A DNA stretch of 64,000 nt from Verrucomicrobiales bacterium (lineage in GTDB: Bacteria; Verrucomicrobiota; Verrucomicrobiia; Verrucomicrobiales; V1-33), in assembly GCA_018003315.1 (NCBI GenBank), contig JAGNEJ010000008.1, forward strand, positions 41,803 to 105,802. Direction: 5' to 3'. The notes under the pieces were generated by a model that saw only the letters and a program-made list of their open reading frames with translations, was not told the DNA's origin and did no database searches. Positions 28,570-36,865 of the stretch are shown one piece after another (position 1 is the first letter of the stretch; the number at the start of each line of letters is the position of its first letter). The position numbers and the translations under genes are program-made.

Positions 28570-28611
28570 GCAACGCGAGCGGCGGCGATCCCGCTGCTCG
28601 CATTGCTTTTT
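28570..28611 (+). terminator. Rho-independent terminator after the prenyltransferase-repeat gene
   Basis: An inverted repeat starts 15 bp after the stop codon. Arms GCAA and TTGC enclose GCGAGC and GCTCGC (one mismatch between them), then an inner five-pair GGCGG/CCGCT stem with one G-T pair and a five-base loop. Five Ts follow immediately. The long stem plus T run is a textbook intrinsic terminator. Confidence 0.82.
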
Positions 28612-28649
28612 ATCGGTTGTCCGTCATGGTTGCGGCCCCTCACGACCCC

Positions 28650-29690
28650 ATGACGCGCCGCCGCTCCCTCCAGATTTCCACCGTGCTGCTGTTCCCGAGT
28701 CTTTCCCTGCGCCTGAGTGCGGAGACCCTGACCCCGGAAGAACGCAAAAAAGGCATGGAATTGCTGGATGCCTACCGCAAGGCGGAGGGCAATCCCCGAC
28801 GCCGGCGCGAGGTCATTGATCAGGTGATCGACCAGGCCCGGCCCATCCGCCAGGGGGTGCTCAGCGTGGTCGAACAGGACTTCCAGAAAGCCCTGCCGGC
28901 CTACAAGCAGGCATTCAAGCAAGCCTCCGACGGCATCCTGCTGCAGCGCGAAACGAAGGAAACCCGCGAAAAAATCAAGATGATGCGCGCCGACGTTCTC
29001 GCCCTGCAGAAGCTGGATGATGCGGCGCTGAAATCAAAAGTTCATACAATCGGCGACCCCGCCAGAGCGTTTCTCCGCGAGCACTACTCCATCAGCCGGG
29101 ACATGGTTTTTCAGAAAACCCCGGCACTCAAACCCGAGCGGGAAAAACTCCTTGTCCTGGCCGACTGTCGGGCGCAACTGCGGCATGCCCTGGCGGTGAA
29201 CGACGGGCGGGACTACGGCAGCGCCCGGCTGGAGCAGGAGGAAGCTGCCCTCATTGGCCGGGCCCCGACGTTTGACAAGGAGATCCTCCGCATCATGGAG
29301 GGCAACCAGAAACTGGCAGCCCAGGTGCCAGCCGAAGAAGCCGAAGGCGTCCGCTTGACCAACGAATTGCGCGCCATGCTGGGGCTCACCGCCCTGGTGC
29401 TCGACCCCCGGCTGTGCGAGGCCGCACGTGGCCATTCCAAGGACATGGCTGAACGCGGGTTCTTCGCCCATGAATCTCCAGTGCCCGGAAAAAAGACCCC
29501 GTGGGACCGCGCCAGACTCGCGGGAACCAGCGCCAGCGCGGAAAACATCTTCGCAGGTAGTCCGAAACCGCAGGCCGCCATTGACGCCTGGTGGGGCAGT
29601 CCCGGACACCACCGCAACATGCTCAACCCCGGCCACCACCGTATGGGCATGGGCGTCCACGCAGGACGCTGGACGCAGATGTTTGGCTAG
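28650..29690 (+). CDS. Exported CAP-domain (SCP/PR-1) protein
   Basis: A 346-residue exported protein. An N-terminal twin-arginine-like signal (MTRRRSLQIS plus a hydrophobic core to about residue 23) could use Tat or Sec. A helical, charged middle region (about 25-210) is unlike named domains. The C-terminal 120 residues form a CAP domain of the bacterial YkwD type: LTNELRAMLGLTALV, ARGHSKDMAERGFFAHESP, and SPGHHRNMLNP, with His residues placed as in the CAP cavity. CAP proteins act extracellularly in diverse, mostly undefined roles. Start 28650 is preferred; ATG 28626 in the same frame is possible. Confidence 0.83.
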   Translation: MTRRRSLQISTVLLFPSLSLRLSAETLTPEERKKGMELLDAYRKAEGNPRRRREVIDQVIDQARPIRQGVLSVVEQDFQKALPAYKQAFKQASDGILLQRETKETREKIKMMRADVLALQKLDDAALKSKVHTIGDPARAFLREHYSISRDMVFQKTPALKPEREKLLVLADCRAQLRHALAVNDGRDYGSARLEQEEAALIGRAPTFDKEILRIMEGNQKLAAQVPAEEAEGVRLTNELRAMLGLTALVLDPRLCEAARGHSKDMAERGFFAHESPVPGKKTPWDRARLAGTSASAENIFAGSPKPQAAIDAWWGSPGHHRNMLNPGHHRMGMGVHAGRWTQMFG

Positions 29691-29863
29691 TGAAGCCGGC
29701 TCCAGGTGAGTGGGCCGCTTCAGGAAGCGCTTTTCTTGTCATCCCGTCCGGGTCTGGCGCGAGTTTTCCCCTGCCGGCCATTTTTGACCGGCGCCTGCCT
29801 GTTGACCATCGCTTCGGCTTTTGTTATCCTGCCACCCTCAGAACCCGCCAACCAACCGCTGCC

Positions 29864-31552
29864 ATGCGCCAGCCGTTCAAGCCCCTGCTGCACTATTGTT
29901 GCGTTCTGTCCGCCCTTTCCATGGCTTCTGCCGCGCCGCGGTCGGCTCTCGTTGTGGGGATTTCCACGTATCCGAAGGACGGCAGTCTGGCCACGCTGCC
30001 GAATCCGGCCAACGATGCGAAGCTGGTGGCTGGAGCGCTGGAAAAGGCCGGCTTCAAGGTGGTGCTGGCCACGGATGTGACCAAGGGGCAGTTGAAGGCG
30101 CGGCTGGATGAATTTGTGGGCCAGATCGATCCCGGTGGTGCCGCGGTGGTGTATTTTGCGGGACACGGGGTGCAGTGGGAGGGAAAGAATTTTCTGATGG
30201 CGGGCAATGCGAAGCTCCAGCACAGATACGACCTCGGTGAGGAGTCGTTGGAGGCGGACACGGTGCTGGCGGCGCTCGCGGACAAGAGACCAAAAACCGC
30301 CCTGGTGTTTCTGGACTGCTGCCGGGTTCCGCCGTCGACCAGTTGGCTGATGAGCGCCAAGGAGCGCAGCCAGACGCGCAGCGGCCTGGCGGCCATGGAA
30401 CACGCGGACCTGCTCATCAGCTACGCCGCCGCTCCGGGAAAACCCGCCTACGATGGAAAGGACGGCAACAGCCCGTATGCCGTCGCCCTGGCCAGAAATA
30501 TCCTCACCGGGCAGGAGCTGACCAAAATGCTCAAAAGCGTCACCACGGAAGTGCTCGCCGCCACCGGCGACCAGCAGCGCCCCTACCAAACCGGCAGCCT
30601 GCTGGAGGATTTTTATTTTGCGCCCGGTGTCTCCCTGCCAAATCCCATTCCCGCTCCCATGCCGCCCAAACCACCAGCCGCCGACCCGGCCCAGCGCCTC
30701 GCCGCGGCGACGAAAGACGCGCCGTTCGAAAATTCCCTGGGCATGAAATTTGTGCCTGTTCCAATTGCCGGAGGACCGACGGATGGGCAGAAGGTGTATT
30801 TCTGCATCCACGAGACGCGGGTGAAGGATTTTCGGGCGTTTGTCACGGCGGATAAAACCTATGACTACTCGAAAGGCATGGTGCCCTTTACGTGGACGGG
30901 AACGGAATTCAAACCGGTTCCCGGCAAGGGGTGGGACAGTCCGGGATTTAATCAGGACGAAACGCATCCGGTGACCTGTGTGAGCTGGGAGGACGCGCAG
31001 GCGTTCATCGCGTGGCTGAACAAACAGGAGCCGGGGCTGACCTACCGGCTGCCGACGGATCACGAATGGAGCTGCGCGGTGGGAATTGGCGACCGGGAAA
31101 ACGCTGCGGCGTCGCCAGAGAGCAAGCATGCGAAAATTGAAGGGGTGTATCCGTGGGGCACCAGCTTTCCGCCGCCCAGCGGGTCCGGGAATTACGCGGA
31201 CAGCGCGGCGGCGGCGAAGTTTGAGAAGAGGATCGAGGGGATCTCTGGCTACACGGACGGCTATGCGGGGACGGCACCGGTGATGAGTTTTCCCAAAGGG
31301 CGGAGCAATGACGGGCTTTACGACCTTGGAGGCAACGTGTGGGAGTGGATGGCGAGCGGCTACGACGGCAACGATCCTTTGGGGAAAGACAGAACACTAA
31401 CAAAAGGCCGTGCGTTGCGGGGTGGTTCGTGGGACCTCAATGGTCCCGGGGGTCTCCTCTCTTCCAGCCGCGGCTTCTATGATCCCGGGAGTCGCGGCAT
31501 CATCAGCGGGATTCGTTTGTTGGTGGTGGTGGGTGCGGGGGCTGGCGGCTAG
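29864..31552 (+). CDS. Exported caspase-like (peptidase C14) and formylglycine-generating-enzyme-fold fusion with DGR-like C-terminus
   Basis: A 562-residue fusion. A signal peptide (about 1-23) precedes a caspase/metacaspase domain (about 25-235) with a catalytic dyad of H101 in YFAGHGVQ and C153 in LDCCR. After a Pro-rich linker (about 240-260) comes a formylglycine-generating-enzyme/C-type-lectin-like fold (about 265-556), with YRLPTDHEW and GLYDLGGNVWEW. The end reads RGGSW, seven variable residues, LLSS, then R-xxxx-PxxR-xxxx-GIR, the layout of diversity-generating-retroelement (DGR) variable regions. True FGE activity needs Cys residues not evident here, so the fold more likely binds ligands. 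No reverse transcriptase is in the window. ATG 29864 is preferred over the longer reading for the signal peptide. Confidence 0.85.
   Translation: MRQPFKPLLHYCCVLSALSMASAAPRSALVVGISTYPKDGSLATLPNPANDAKLVAGALEKAGFKVVLATDVTKGQLKARLDEFVGQIDPGGAAVVYFAGHGVQWEGKNFLMAGNAKLQHRYDLGEESLEADTVLAALADKRPKTALVFLDCCRVPPSTSWLMSAKERSQTRSGLAAMEHADLLISYAAAPGKPAYDGKDGNSPYAVALARNILTGQELTKMLKSVTTEVLAATGDQQRPYQTGSLLEDFYFAPGVSLPNPIPAPMPPKPPAADPAQRLAAATKDAPFENSLGMKFVPVPIAGGPTDGQKVYFCIHETRVKDFRAFVTADKTYDYSKGMVPFTWTGTEFKPVPGKGWDSPGFNQDETHPVTCVSWEDAQAFIAWLNKQEPGLTYRLPTDHEWSCAVGIGDRENAAASPESKHAKIEGVYPWGTSFPPPSGSGNYADSAAAAKFEKRIEGISGYTDGYAGTAPVMSFPKGRSNDGLYDLGGNVWEWMASGYDGNDPLGKDRTLTKGRALRGGSWDLNGPGGLLSSSRGFYDPGSRGIISGIRLLVVVGAGAGG
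31421..31549 (+). other. Candidate DGR variable region at the 3' end of the caspase-FGE gene
   Basis: Residues 520-562. Between fixed residues (GGSW, LLSS, R, P, R, G-R) the other positions are mostly encoded by codons ending in C or T: GAC CTC AAT GGT CCC, then GGC TTC TAT GAT, then GGC ATC ATC AGC. That is the pattern expected if a template's AAC/AAT codons were diversified at adenines. The segment ends in a very G-rich stretch just before the stop codon, in the position of an initiation-of-mutagenic-homing site. The GC richness of the genome also favours C-ending codons, so this is suggestive only. Confidence 0.45.
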
Positions 31553-31566
31553 GAGCCTGTTCTTCC

Positions 31567-31587
31567 CAAAACGCCGCTCCCGGCGTC
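31567..31587 (-). terminator. Small GC hairpin in the convergent gap (minus-strand terminator, or DGR-type cruciform)
   Basis: ACGCCG and CGGCGT form a perfect 6 bp stem with a 4 nt loop. On the minus strand it is followed by TTTT, so it can act as a weak terminator for the DUF2071 gene. It also lies 19 bp after the stop of the DGR-like variable region, where DGR targets commonly carry a short hairpin with a 4 nt loop. Confidence 0.45.
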
Positions 31588-31594
31588 ATCTTCC

Positions 31595-32344
31595 TCACAC
31601 CATTTCCCGCAGCGGATAAATGAGCGTTCGCACCAGGGGTGAAAACAGGGCGCTTTCCGGCGGGCGGGCTGGAGGGGTGAGCCCGGCCCGCAAAAAGAGC
31701 GCCTGGCAGCGGGCTTCGGCCACGATGGCGGGGGCGATTTGATAGGGCGTGTGGTGCACCCGGCCGCTGGAGAGGCGGCGGTGCTTGTTGTCCCACGCAA
31801 AAAGCAGATACCGCTCCACCAGAAAGAATTCGAACGACTCCGCAACCGCACCCGTTAGGGAGCCCTGGCCGGCACGGTAAACAAACTCGCACGGCGGCTC
31901 GGCGTCCTTCCGGCTGGTGTAGTGAATCCAGCCGTCCGCATCGTACCGCCGGCGCATTTTCGCAAAATGATAGGGAAGGTGAAAAAACCGTCGCGCCACC
32001 GCACAGGCCAGCCGCTGGCTGGCGTCGAGCGAGAAAAACCAGACTCCCGGCTCGCCGGTTTTGTCACAGGTGACGTAAGTCCTGAGGTTCATTTCCAGAA
32101 ACCAGGAAAGCCCCGGAATTGGTGGCAGCCAGACCGGACGGATGCGCTCCATGCCAAACGGCACCACGCCAATCCAGGCCCGGTCGCCAAAGGCATCCAC
32201 CGTCAAGCCCGGCGGCAGCAGCGCCTGCACAGATTCCGGTGCGAAGCTCCAGTGCAGGAACAGCAGATCCGTCCACCGGTTGTGCATCACTGGATGCTGG
32301 TCGGCTGGTGGCTGCTGCAGCTTCTTGGCCAGGTTGAAGTCCAT
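31595..32344 (-). CDS. DUF2071 (COG3361) family protein
   Basis: A 249-residue protein matching DUF2071, a cytoplasmic family of unknown function widespread in bacteria. It shows the family's LHWSFAPESVQALLPPGLTVD opening and FGDRAWIGVVPFGM segment, a region with RTYVTCDKTGEPGVWFFSLDA, and the VHHTPYQIAPA end. There is no signal peptide or membrane helix. The first ATG is at 32344; a TTG at 32368 would add eight residues. It converges on the caspase-FGE gene and diverges from the sugar kinase gene, so it is probably monocistronic. Confidence 0.82.
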   Translation of the reverse strand: MDFNLAKKLQQPPADQHPVMHNRWTDLLFLHWSFAPESVQALLPPGLTVDAFGDRAWIGVVPFGMERIRPVWLPPIPGLSWFLEMNLRTYVTCDKTGEPGVWFFSLDASQRLACAVARRFFHLPYHFAKMRRRYDADGWIHYTSRKDAEPPCEFVYRAGQGSLTGAVAESFEFFLVERYLLFAWDNKHRRLSSGRVHHTPYQIAPAIVAEARCQALFLRAGLTPPARPPESALFSPLVRTLIYPLREMV

Positions 32345-32472
32345 GAAGGTGCAGCCAATCAACAGCAAGCCGCGGCCAAGTCCAGTTCCGGGAGGGTTGT
32401 GCCAGGAATTTTCCCGGTTGCATCCCCGTGCCCTTGCCGCCAGCCTTTGCTTCCAATCATACGCACGCCACC

Positions 32473-33567
32473 ATGATCGCCCTCAGACCAGCCGACTCCT
32501 GCGCCTATGACCTGCTCTCGCTCGGAGAAATCATGCTGCGGTTCGACCCCGGTGAAGGCCGGGTGCGGGTGGCGCGCAATTTCCAGGTCTGGGAAGGCGG
32601 GGGCGAATACAACGTCGCCCGCGGGCTGCGCCGGTGTTTCGGCATGAAAACAGCGGTCGCCACTGCTTTTGCTGACAACGATGTCGGTCGGCTGTTGGAG
32701 GATTTTATTCTGCAGGGCGGCGTGGACACGCGGTTCATCCAATGGATCCCGTATGACGGAGTCGGTCGCACGGTGCGCAACGGGCTGAACTTCACGGAAC
32801 GCGGCTTCGGCGTCCGCGGTGCTGTGGGCATTCCCGACCGCGGACACACGGCCGCCAGCCAGCTCAAGCCCGGCGATTTCGACTGGGACCACATTTTCGG
32901 CGAACTGGGTGTCCGCTGGCTGCACACCGGCGGTATTTTCGCCGCGCTCAGCGACACCACTCCAAAGCTCGTGATCGAAGCGGTGCAGAAAGCCAAGGAA
33001 TATGGCACGTGGGTTTCCTATGATCTGAATTACCGCCCCAGCCTCTGGAAGAGCATCGGCGGCCAGAAGCGCGCCCAGGAGGTGAATCGTGAAATCGCCC
33101 GGCACGTCGATGTCATGATTGGCAACGAGGAGGACTTCACGGCGTGCCTTGGCTTTCAGGTGGAAGGCGCCGACGAGCACCTGCTGGACATCGACGTTTC
33201 CGCGTTCAAAAAAATGATCGAATCGGCGGTGCGGGAATATCCCAACTTCAAGGTGGTGGCGACCACGCTGCGCGCCGCCAAAACCGCCACCATCAATGAC
33301 TGGGCCGCCATTTGCTACATGAACGGCCAGTTTCATGAATCCCGAAAATATCCTAACCTGGAAATCATGGATCGTGTGGGCGGCGGGGACAGTTTCGCCT
33401 CCGGCCTCATTTACGGCCTGATGACCACCGGCGACCCCGCCCGGGCCGTCAATTACGGTGCGGCCCACGGTGCCCTGGCCATGACCACTCCCGGCGACAC
33501 CTCGTTTGCCACGAAGGCCGAAGTGGAAAAACTGATGAAGGGCGGCGGCGCCCGCGTCCAGCGGTGA
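32473..33567 (+). CDS. PfkB-family sugar kinase, probably 2-keto-3-deoxygluconate kinase
   Basis: A 364-residue ribokinase-fold carbohydrate kinase. The N-terminal SLGEIMLRFDP and GGGEYNVARGLRR segments are the sugar-binding PfkB pattern. The C-terminal DRVGGGDSFASGLIYGL contains the anion-hole Gly residues and catalytic Asp. Overall pattern suits KDG kinase (2-keto-3-deoxygluconate to KDPG, feeding Entner-Doudoroff-type catabolism of uronates), but substrate specificity within PfkB cannot be settled by reading. ATG 32473 is preferred over an upstream in-frame ATG. It ends 10 bp before the ABC exporter ATPase gene. Confidence 0.82.
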   Translation: MIALRPADSCAYDLLSLGEIMLRFDPGEGRVRVARNFQVWEGGGEYNVARGLRRCFGMKTAVATAFADNDVGRLLEDFILQGGVDTRFIQWIPYDGVGRTVRNGLNFTERGFGVRGAVGIPDRGHTAASQLKPGDFDWDHIFGELGVRWLHTGGIFAALSDTTPKLVIEAVQKAKEYGTWVSYDLNYRPSLWKSIGGQKRAQEVNREIARHVDVMIGNEEDFTACLGFQVEGADEHLLDIDVSAFKKMIESAVREYPNFKVVATTLRAAKTATINDWAAICYMNGQFHESRKYPNLEIMDRVGGGDSFASGLIYGLMTTGDPARAVNYGAAHGALAMTTPGDTSFATKAEVEKLMKGGGARVQR

Positions 33568-33577
33568 TGGCCCAGCC

Positions 33578-34246
33578 ATGCTCCTCACCGTCCGCGATGT
33601 TCATCACACCTATGCCGGGGCGGCGGCACCGGTGGAGGCGCTGCGCGGGGTGGATCTGGATGTGACTGCGGGCTCGGTCACCGCGCTGATGGGCCCCAGC
33701 GGCTGCGGGAAATCCACGCTGCTCCAGCTCTGCGGTGCCATGGAACGGCCCACCCGGGGGGAAATCCAATTTGCCACAACGCCGCTGCAGGCGTGTGATG
33801 ACGCCGCCCTGACAAAATTGCGGCGGGAAAAAGTTGGCTTTGTCTTTCAGGCATTCAATCTGCTGCCGACACTCACCGTACTGGAAAATGCCGCGCTGCC
33901 GCTGCGGCTGGCGGGGCGTTCGCGGAAGGAGGCGGAAGCCAGTGCCGCACAGTTGCTGCAGCGCGTCGGTCTGGATGACCGGCGCAGCCATTTCCCTGCG
34001 CAGTTGTCCGGCGGGGAGCGCCAGCGGGCCGCGGTGGCCCGCGCTTTGGTGCACCGCCCGCAGCTGCTCATCGCCGATGAACCCACCGGAAGTCTGGATT
34101 CCCGCAATGGCGCCATGGTGGTGGCATTGCTGCTGGAACTCAACCGCAGCACCGGCGTGACCATTTTGCTGGCAACGCATGACGCGGAGGTTGCCGCGGC
34201 TGCCGGCAGCATTCTCCAGATGAAGGACGGGAGGCTCAGTGAATGA
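33578..34246 (+). CDS. ABC transporter ATP-binding protein (LolD/MacB/AttE type)
   Basis: A 222-residue cytoplasmic ATPase subunit. Walker A is GPSGCGKST, the Q-loop is FVFQAFNLLPTLTV, the signature is LSGGERQRAAVARAL, and Walker B with the following Ser is LLIADEPTGSLD; the switch His is in LLATHDAEV. The pattern is that of the LolD/MacB/FtsE group, which powers FtsX-fold permeases moving lipoproteins or envelope substrates outward. It is 27 bp upstream of the permease and 10 bp downstream of the sugar kinase; with the following two genes it forms an AttEFGH-like operon. Confidence 0.92.
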   Translation: MLLTVRDVHHTYAGAAAPVEALRGVDLDVTAGSVTALMGPSGCGKSTLLQLCGAMERPTRGEIQFATTPLQACDDAALTKLRREKVGFVFQAFNLLPTLTVLENAALPLRLAGRSRKEAEASAAQLLQRVGLDDRRSHFPAQLSGGERQRAAVARALVHRPQLLIADEPTGSLDSRNGAMVVALLLELNRSTGVTILLATHDAEVAAAAGSILQMKDGRLSE

Positions 34247-34273
34247 CCACACGGCGGGCAGCCGGCTGACGCC

Positions 34274-36865
34274 ATGAACGGCCTGTGGGGCAGCTTCATT
34301 TTCCGCCGGCTCTGGCGGGAGCCGCTGCGGGCGCTCACCACGCTCTGCGGCATCGCCCTGGGCATTGCCGTCATCATCGGCATTGACCTGGCAAAAACCA
34401 GCTCGGTGGACAGTTTCCGCCAGGGAATCGACCTAGCGGCCGGACGCGCCGCGCTGGAAATCTCCGCACCCGGCGGCCTGCCGGAAGCCCGCATTGCGGA
34501 ACTGCTCTGGCTGCGGGAGTTCGGCGTTCCGTGTCCGGTGGTGGAGGGCGAAGCGGTCTTCGGCGAACCTCCGCACGGTGAAATCCTCCACGTCCTGGGC
34601 GTCGATGTCCTGCGCGACCAGGAAGTGCGCGACTATGAACTCGCCGCCCTTGCCGGCGGCCGTTCCCGTCCGACTCCCGCCGAGTTCCTTGCCCTGCTCA
34701 TGGATCCTCACGCGGTCATCCTAACGGAAAAATTTGCGCGCCGCCGCGGTCTCAAGGCAGGAGATGCGGTGGACCTGCATTTCGCCGACCAGCGCCTGCC
34801 CATGCGCATTTCCGCGCTGCTTTTGGACCGGGGCGCGGCTCGTGTCCTGGATGGTTCCGTGGTGCTCATGGACATCGCGGCGGCCCAGTGGCGGCTGGGA
34901 AAGCTGGGACGTCTGGACCGTGTGGAACTCAAACTGCACCGCGACCTGGATGTGGCTGCCACGGAAAGTGCCATCGCCGCCCGGCTGCCTGCCGGGCTGG
35001 AAGTCCGCCGCCCTGCGCGACGCGGCGCGGAAGTGGAGAAAATGCTCAGCGCCTATCATTTCAATCTGACCCTGCTCTCGGGCATCGCCTTTCTCGCCGG
35101 CCTTTATGTCATCTACAACGCGGTGTCGCTTTCCGTCATCAGCCGCCGCGAGGAAATCGGCATGCTGCGCACCCTCGGTGTTTCGCGCCGGGCGATCCTG
35201 CGGCTGTTTTTGGGGGAAGCCGCAGCCTTTGCGATTCCCGGCTGCCTGCTGGGCCTGTTGCTGGGCCAATGGCTGGCCCGGTGGACGGTGGCGTTCACCG
35301 AGACGACGAATCGGACGCTCTACACCCAGACCCAGGTCGCGCTGGGCTCGCTCGACTGGAAAGTGGCGGTGCCGGTAGTGATCCTCGGCTCGCTGCTGGC
35401 ACTGCTCGCCGCATGGCGACCGGCTTGGGAAGCCTCCCGCCTTTCCCCCATGGAGGCGGTCCGCAGTGTTCCCGATGCCGCCGGGCCGCGCCATGCCTGG
35501 AAGGCGGGTGTGCTGGCGGCGGTGGCGTCGCTGGGCGTCGCGGTTGGGTGCTGTTTTCTGCCGGCCATTGGCGGACTGCCTCTGGGCGGAACCGCCGCGT
35601 GCCTGGGTGTCGCCGCGGCGGCGGGATTTGCGATGCCGGCGATCCTAACACTGACGCTGCACCTGCTGCGTCCGCTGATGCACGGGCGGCTGGGTGCGGC
35701 AGGGCAGCTCGCCTGGACTGGTCTGGCTGGGGGCCGGAAACGGCTGGCCATTCCGGTTGGTGCCCTGGGCGGCACGCTGGCGCTGAGCGTGGCCATCGCA
35801 GTCATGGTGGGGAGTTTCCGCCAGACGCTCATTTACTGGGTGGAGAATTCACTGGCAGCGGATTTGTTCCTCCGCCCGGCCACCAAGCGGAACGTGGGCG
35901 TGGAGTCCGCCCTGTCACCGGAAACCATGCAGGTGCTGGCGGCGAACCCGTCCGTGGATGAGATGGAGCGGATGCGGACCGGGGACATTTCCTATCAGGA
36001 CAGCCGGATAGTCCTTTCCGTAACCAGTTTCCGAATCCTTGCCGAGCGCGGGCGGGTCGCGTTCAAATCCGCCCCAGGCAACTGGCGCACCATGCTGCGC
36101 GAGGCACCGTCGCGGGATGAAGTGCTCGTGGCTGAGGCCTTTTCCCTGCGCTACCACAAAGGCGTCGGCGACCGCATCGAACTGCCCACGCCGCAGGGGT
36201 CGCGGGCGTTCACCGTGTGCGGGATTTTTTTCGACTACACCAACGACCGCGGCGTGGTGACCATGGACCACAGCACCTGGGAAAAGCACTTTGGACCGTT
36301 TGTGCCGACCAATGTGGCCCTCTATCTGAAACCAGGTGCAGACCCTGACAAAATCCGCGCTGAGCTGCTCGGCGCCTTCCCTCCCGGAACCAGCGTGCAG
36401 ATCTACACCAATGCGACGCTGCGCCGCGAGGTGCTGCGCATTTTCGACAGCACCTTTTCGATCACTTGGGCGCTGGAAGCCATTGCGATCCTGGTGGCCA
36501 TGGCCGGGGTGGCCACCACCATTTTCACCCTGGTGCTGGAACGCCGCGGGGAACTGAACATTCTGCGCCAGCTCGGCGCTGCCCGTGCGCAACTGCGCCG
36601 GGAACTGGCCGTGGAAGCCGGGTATCTGGGTTTGTTGAGCCAGGCGGTCGGGCTGGTGCTGGGCTTTGGCATCTCGCTGATTCTCGTATATGTCATCAAC
36701 GTCCAGACCTTCGGCTGGACGATCCGGTTCAAACCTCCATGGCTCCTGCTCCTGCAGTTCACGCTGGTGCTCCCCGTGCTGACCGCCCTGGCCGGATGGC
36801 TCTTTTCCGCAGGCATTCTCCGCCTGGCCGGACGCCGCAGGACCATCACTGAAATCCGCGAATGA
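34274..36865 (+). CDS. ABC transporter permease with two FtsX domains
   Basis: An 863-residue permease of the MacB/LolC superfamily, here a fused two-unit form. An N-terminal hydrophobic helix (about 20-40) is followed by a periplasmic domain, a first FtsX domain (three helices, about 270-395), further helices at about 415-490, a second periplasmic domain and a C-terminal FtsX domain (about 735-855). The motif EEIGMLRTLGVSRRAI and the later RGELNILRQLGAARAQLRR are the typical cytoplasmic coupling loops that contact the ATPase. The gene overlaps the next one by 4 bp (ATGA). Probable role: export or insertion of a substrate into the outer envelope, with the AttH-like protein. Confidence 0.9.
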   Translation: MNGLWGSFIFRRLWREPLRALTTLCGIALGIAVIIGIDLAKTSSVDSFRQGIDLAAGRAALEISAPGGLPEARIAELLWLREFGVPCPVVEGEAVFGEPPHGEILHVLGVDVLRDQEVRDYELAALAGGRSRPTPAEFLALLMDPHAVILTEKFARRRGLKAGDAVDLHFADQRLPMRISALLLDRGAARVLDGSVVLMDIAAAQWRLGKLGRLDRVELKLHRDLDVAATESAIAARLPAGLEVRRPARRGAEVEKMLSAYHFNLTLLSGIAFLAGLYVIYNAVSLSVISRREEIGMLRTLGVSRRAILRLFLGEAAAFAIPGCLLGLLLGQWLARWTVAFTETTNRTLYTQTQVALGSLDWKVAVPVVILGSLLALLAAWRPAWEASRLSPMEAVRSVPDAAGPRHAWKAGVLAAVASLGVAVGCCFLPAIGGLPLGGTAACLGVAAAAGFAMPAILTLTLHLLRPLMHGRLGAAGQLAWTGLAGGRKRLAIPVGALGGTLALSVAIAVMVGSFRQTLIYWVENSLAADLFLRPATKRNVGVESALSPETMQVLAANPSVDEMERMRTGDISYQDSRIVLSVTSFRILAERGRVAFKSAPGNWRTMLREAPSRDEVLVAEAFSLRYHKGVGDRIELPTPQGSRAFTVCGIFFDYTNDRGVVTMDHSTWEKHFGPFVPTNVALYLKPGADPDKIRAELLGAFPPGTSVQIYTNATLRREVLRIFDSTFSITWALEAIAILVAMAGVATTIFTLVLERRGELNILRQLGAARAQLRRELAVEAGYLGLLSQAVGLVLGFGISLILVYVINVQTFGWTIRFKPPWLLLLQFTLVLPVLTALAGWLFSAGILRLAGRRRTITEIRE

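Noticed and set aside
29864..31552. A functional formylglycine-generating enzyme that activates sulfatases
   Set aside because: The catalytic Cys residues of FGE are not evident, and the domain is fused to a caspase with a DGR-like end; ligand binding is likelier.
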